64,000 nucleotides of DNA from Onchocerca lupi (lineage: Eukaryota; Nematoda; Chromadorea; Rhabditida; Onchocercidae): contig JAOVVO010000047.1 in the NCBI GenBank assembly GCA_028564675.1, forward strand, positions 62,001-126,000. The letters run 5' to 3'. Made by a program: the position numbers and the translations under genes. The notes under the pieces were generated by a model. That model did not search any database. It saw nothing but the letters and a program-made list of their open reading frames with translations, and was not told where the DNA came from. Below, one piece after another: positions 60,926-64,000 of this stretch. The first letter of the stretch is position 1. Each line of letters opens with the position of its first letter.

Positions 60926-63900
60926 GTTTGTAAAATTTTTATTTCTGAAATTTCAGTCTTTAACATTACTTAGACTACTTTTTTGATATCATCATTCGCT
61001 TATCACTAATATCATTTGTTTAAAATTCTTTGGTAAACTATCCATGGTGCAAATTTCATTTTTTAATTTTGATATCATTGGCACCATTTACTTGCTATAT
61101 CGGTCTGGATCATCAAAACAATTTTCCAAACATCTCATCATTGCTTTGAGCATTTAGAAAAATAATTTTTTTTTTTACACTATTTGAAAAAAAGAAAAAT
61201 GAGAAATTTTACAATGCTTACATTTATCTCGAATGTGAGAATATTGAAAGAAAACCTTGCAAGAGAAAATACCTTTACTTACTGAATTCTCAATTGCTTC
61301 GTCAAACAATATTCGGCTAAAAATACAAATTAAAATTTTTTAAAAAAGAAAAACTTTTTTTGATATAGAATATTACAATTATGATTGCAATCAATTTTTT
61401 TCAATACTTTCGTTTGAAGTTAAAATTAGTTCTTTTCTCAATATTACCAATATTTTTTTTGCTATCAACTTTTTTAAATTATTACTAGTGTCTTTTTTAA
61501 AATAACCAATATCACCTATATAAAAATAATCAATTTTTTTCATTATAAATTAACAAATAATACAATTATAAATATTACTTTTTATTGTAATTTCAAACAG
61601 TTATACATACTATAATTATGATCATAACGATAACCATAATTAAAGTTACAATTGCAAACATTTTAATATATTAATTACACTTAAAAATGAAGCCAGTAAT
61701 CTTTCATGCACAATTAATTTGTAGATCTCCATTCTCAACTTTTTGATTTGAAATTAAATTTTGCCATGCCGTCTTCTGATTTTGTATAATAATTACGATT
61801 CCATCTTTATTATATTTAAGGATTTATATTTTAAAATCTCTTTCTATCAATTTCATTTAAATTCATCCAGGTAATAATAATCCTATCTCAGTAATCATTT
61901 CAATTAATCATAATCACATATATGGCCCAGTTGCCGACATATGTTTGACAGTTTGCCCCAATTTATTTATGACGATGACCACTGTTAGGTATTTCTTCTG
62001 AATTATATTCCTTGACATTAGTATTATTTCAGAGATATTTCTTTCATAACATAAAAAACTTTCATTATGAATCATAGAAATTGAAATTGTAATAATTAAT
62101 TACTTTAAAATGGATTATTTTAGAATCGTAACAGTTATTCATTTTATTTATCATTAATAATCAAATAATGCTATCATTACTATGGCAATTTATTTTTGAA
62201 TATAATTTAATAACTATGCTAATCATAATATCGTCATAACGATACATATAGGAATATTTCTCGTTATAGTGATACACATACAATATTTCATATTATAGTA
62301 ATACATATATAATATTTCACATAAATACACACAAAGAACAAATCATTATGCTGTATCATCATGCTGCTTAAAGAAAATTTATGAGGTATGATAACGATGA
62401 TCAGATAAAATTCTCGCCTTTTTTTTTCATGGTTCGTTTCTTTTTTCTTCCCTAAATTACAAATGAGCTATTTCTTCCTCTCTTTTTTTTCCAGCCGTCT
62501 ACCTTTTAGTTATTCTGATGATTGCGGGTATTTAATGATAGATATTTTTTTGGTTTTTTTGGTTTTTTTTTTTTTTTTTTTTGGTTATTTCCGGATACAT
62601 CGCTCATAGAATAGCACAAAATTTTTCAATTCCTTTACTTTTTCATCGCTCTTGTTTTTTTTCCTTTTTATCTTCAATTTGTTCAATCATCGGGATATAT
62701 CAGTGATTCTTGTATTATAATTGCCTATTTATACTGAATCAACAACATTCGAATCCTTCTCGCCTTTCCACTTTCCAAATTTCTTTTTTCTTTTATCACA
62801 CTCTCTTTTCGTTTCATTTTTTGCAAAAAAATAATTTGAGGGATTTTCGACCAAATTTTTTATTTCATAGTTAATGGAATTTGCAATTTTAATAACTAAA
62901 AACTTATTGGCAAATACATTTTCCTGAAAAAATTTCTTGGGTGAAAAAGAAAAATTTTTAGATAGGATAAAAAATATTTTAAAATATTAACAATAGAATG
63001 ATTAATGATAAGTTCTAAAAGGACAAAAACTATTAAAGGTAGTGGCAATTAAATAATTAATAATAAATTTCAAAAAAAAAAGTCTGAATAAACTGAAATT
63101 TTTTTCTAATTAACAAAAAATTTCTTTTTACAACGTTCAGATGATATAATCTTGTACAACTTGAATTTCCTTTCTTTTTTTTTTCAGATTTACTCCTAAA
63201 TTTGCAAGAAGCAGATATCTATATATTAATTAACAATTTAATTGTTCCAAAATTTGCTTTTAAAAAAAATTAATTTTGATTTGAAGTTTCATTTTTCTCA
63301 AAACTTTCAGAGAAAAATGAACTTATATGATGCATTAATATTGATGTGAGAAAAAAGAATTTTTTATTAATTAAAAAAATGAAATTTAAAATTTCATTCA
63401 AACTTTTATTTTTTGGATTTTTCATTGTGTTTTCCTTTCATGCTTCAATAATTAAAATGAAGTAAAATAGAGGGTGGCAATTTTTCCTTATTTTTTGAAA
63501 AAACAAAAGAAAAAAAACGATTTATTCAGTTCAAAATTTTGAAAAAATAAAAGAAACCTCCCAAAATAAGAAGAAATGACTGTTAAAAAAAAGGGTTTTT
63601 GGAAAATGTTGAACTGAGGAAAGGTAAAAAATGATATGAATGAAGGTAAAGAAGATATGTGTATGTCCTTTAACCGACTTAGTGGTGCCGAAAATTGCAA
63701 TGCACTTGGAATTCAGCACCTGTACTCCGATTTTCCAGAGCAGCAAACTATATAACTCATTAAACTATGGGGGTACATTTAATGGGAAATAGAAAGAAAT
63801 GGTCATAAAATGGCTGAGTTGCTTTTTCTTTTCTCTCTTTTTGAAATTTTCATCTAAATGATGATTTGGTTTAAAAATTACCCTTTTAATATCAAAATTT

Positions 63901-63999
63901 TAGCAAGAATTAAAATTCGTCAGTTTAAATTGTTTCGAACTTTAAAAAAAAAAAAGTACCATCTTGTATTTTTTAATTCCAACGGTTTTTTCACTGCTC
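60926..63999. other. Presumed introns of the Notch-ligand gene
   Basis: I searched for the DSL cysteine pattern and EGF repeats on the plus strand and found none, so the remaining exons are probably to the right of the window. A coding-like frame at 61871-61985 (containing NPISVIISINHNHIYGPVAD) is one base out of phase with exon 4. A 39-codon ATG frame at 63636-63755 (NRLSGAENCNALGIQHLYSD) is in a G+C-richer patch but has no known domain. Confidence 0.4.
62226..62332. repeat. 29-bp tandem repeat, about 3.7 units
   Basis: Units start at about 62224, 62253, 62282 and 62311. Each is a version of AATATTTC, three variable bases, TTATAGT, one base, ATACAxATA. The spacing of exactly 29 bases is kept while several positions vary. 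Confidence 0.8.
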
Positions 64000-64000
64000 A

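Noticed and set aside
61871..61985. Coding-like segment after ATCCAG, proposed as Notch-ligand exon 5
   Set aside because: The coding-like frame needs a phase-1 donor, but exon 4 ends in phase 0. Only a 20-base microexon reading would fit, which is too weak to call.

Overview
The window looks like nuclear DNA of a parasitic nematode, most likely a filarial or other spirurid species. The evidence is about three quarters A+T, genes split into 5-10 short exons, acceptors of TTTCAG or TTTTAG type, candidate spliced-leader acceptors 12-28 bases upstream of several start codons, and protein families typical of nematodes. The species cannot be fixed from the sequence. I built exon models by hand and kept them when every junction preserved phase.

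Layout: the 3' end of an unknown plus-strand gene (1-115) is followed by a tentative plus-strand gene end (2551-3199). A minus-strand gene (3616-7841) encodes a secreted, probably GPI-anchored protein with three Ly6/uPAR-like domains. A gene-poor stretch of about 17.7 kb (7.9-25.6 kb) carries microsatellites, a degenerate tandem array of about 110-bp units, an 18S rRNA fragment and a few coding-like islands. A minus-strand two-helix membrane protein (25620-27847) lies head to head with cytosolic HMG-CoA synthase (29053-33439, plus). That gene converges on an MPPED/UPF0046-type metallophosphoesterase (34486-37315, minus).

From 37.4 to 46.7 kb I see only coding-like fragments (38.8-39.3 kb), a 25-bp-stem hairpin and short duplications. 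From 46.7 to 51.4 kb the minus strand carries, in transcription order, an orphan exon pair, a small tail-anchored protein, a two-HMG-box protein about 330 bp downstream of it (operon-like spacing), and a 70-codon coding-like frame containing FRFG next to basic residues. From 52 to 56 kb lie a possible LTR-retroelement leader with a primer-binding-like site, a degenerate tandem array, and a G+C-rich putative regulatory block. The plus-strand gene starting at 56474 encodes the N-terminal MNNL-like domain of a Delta/Serrate/LAG-2-type Notch ligand. Its DSL and EGF exons were not found and probably lie beyond the window.

HMG-CoA synthase supplies the mevalonate pathway, which nematodes use for prenyl lipids rather than sterols. 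The Notch ligand and the triple-Ly6 protein are cell-surface or secreted products. No prokaryotic operon, CRISPR array, tRNA gene or intact transposon was found.
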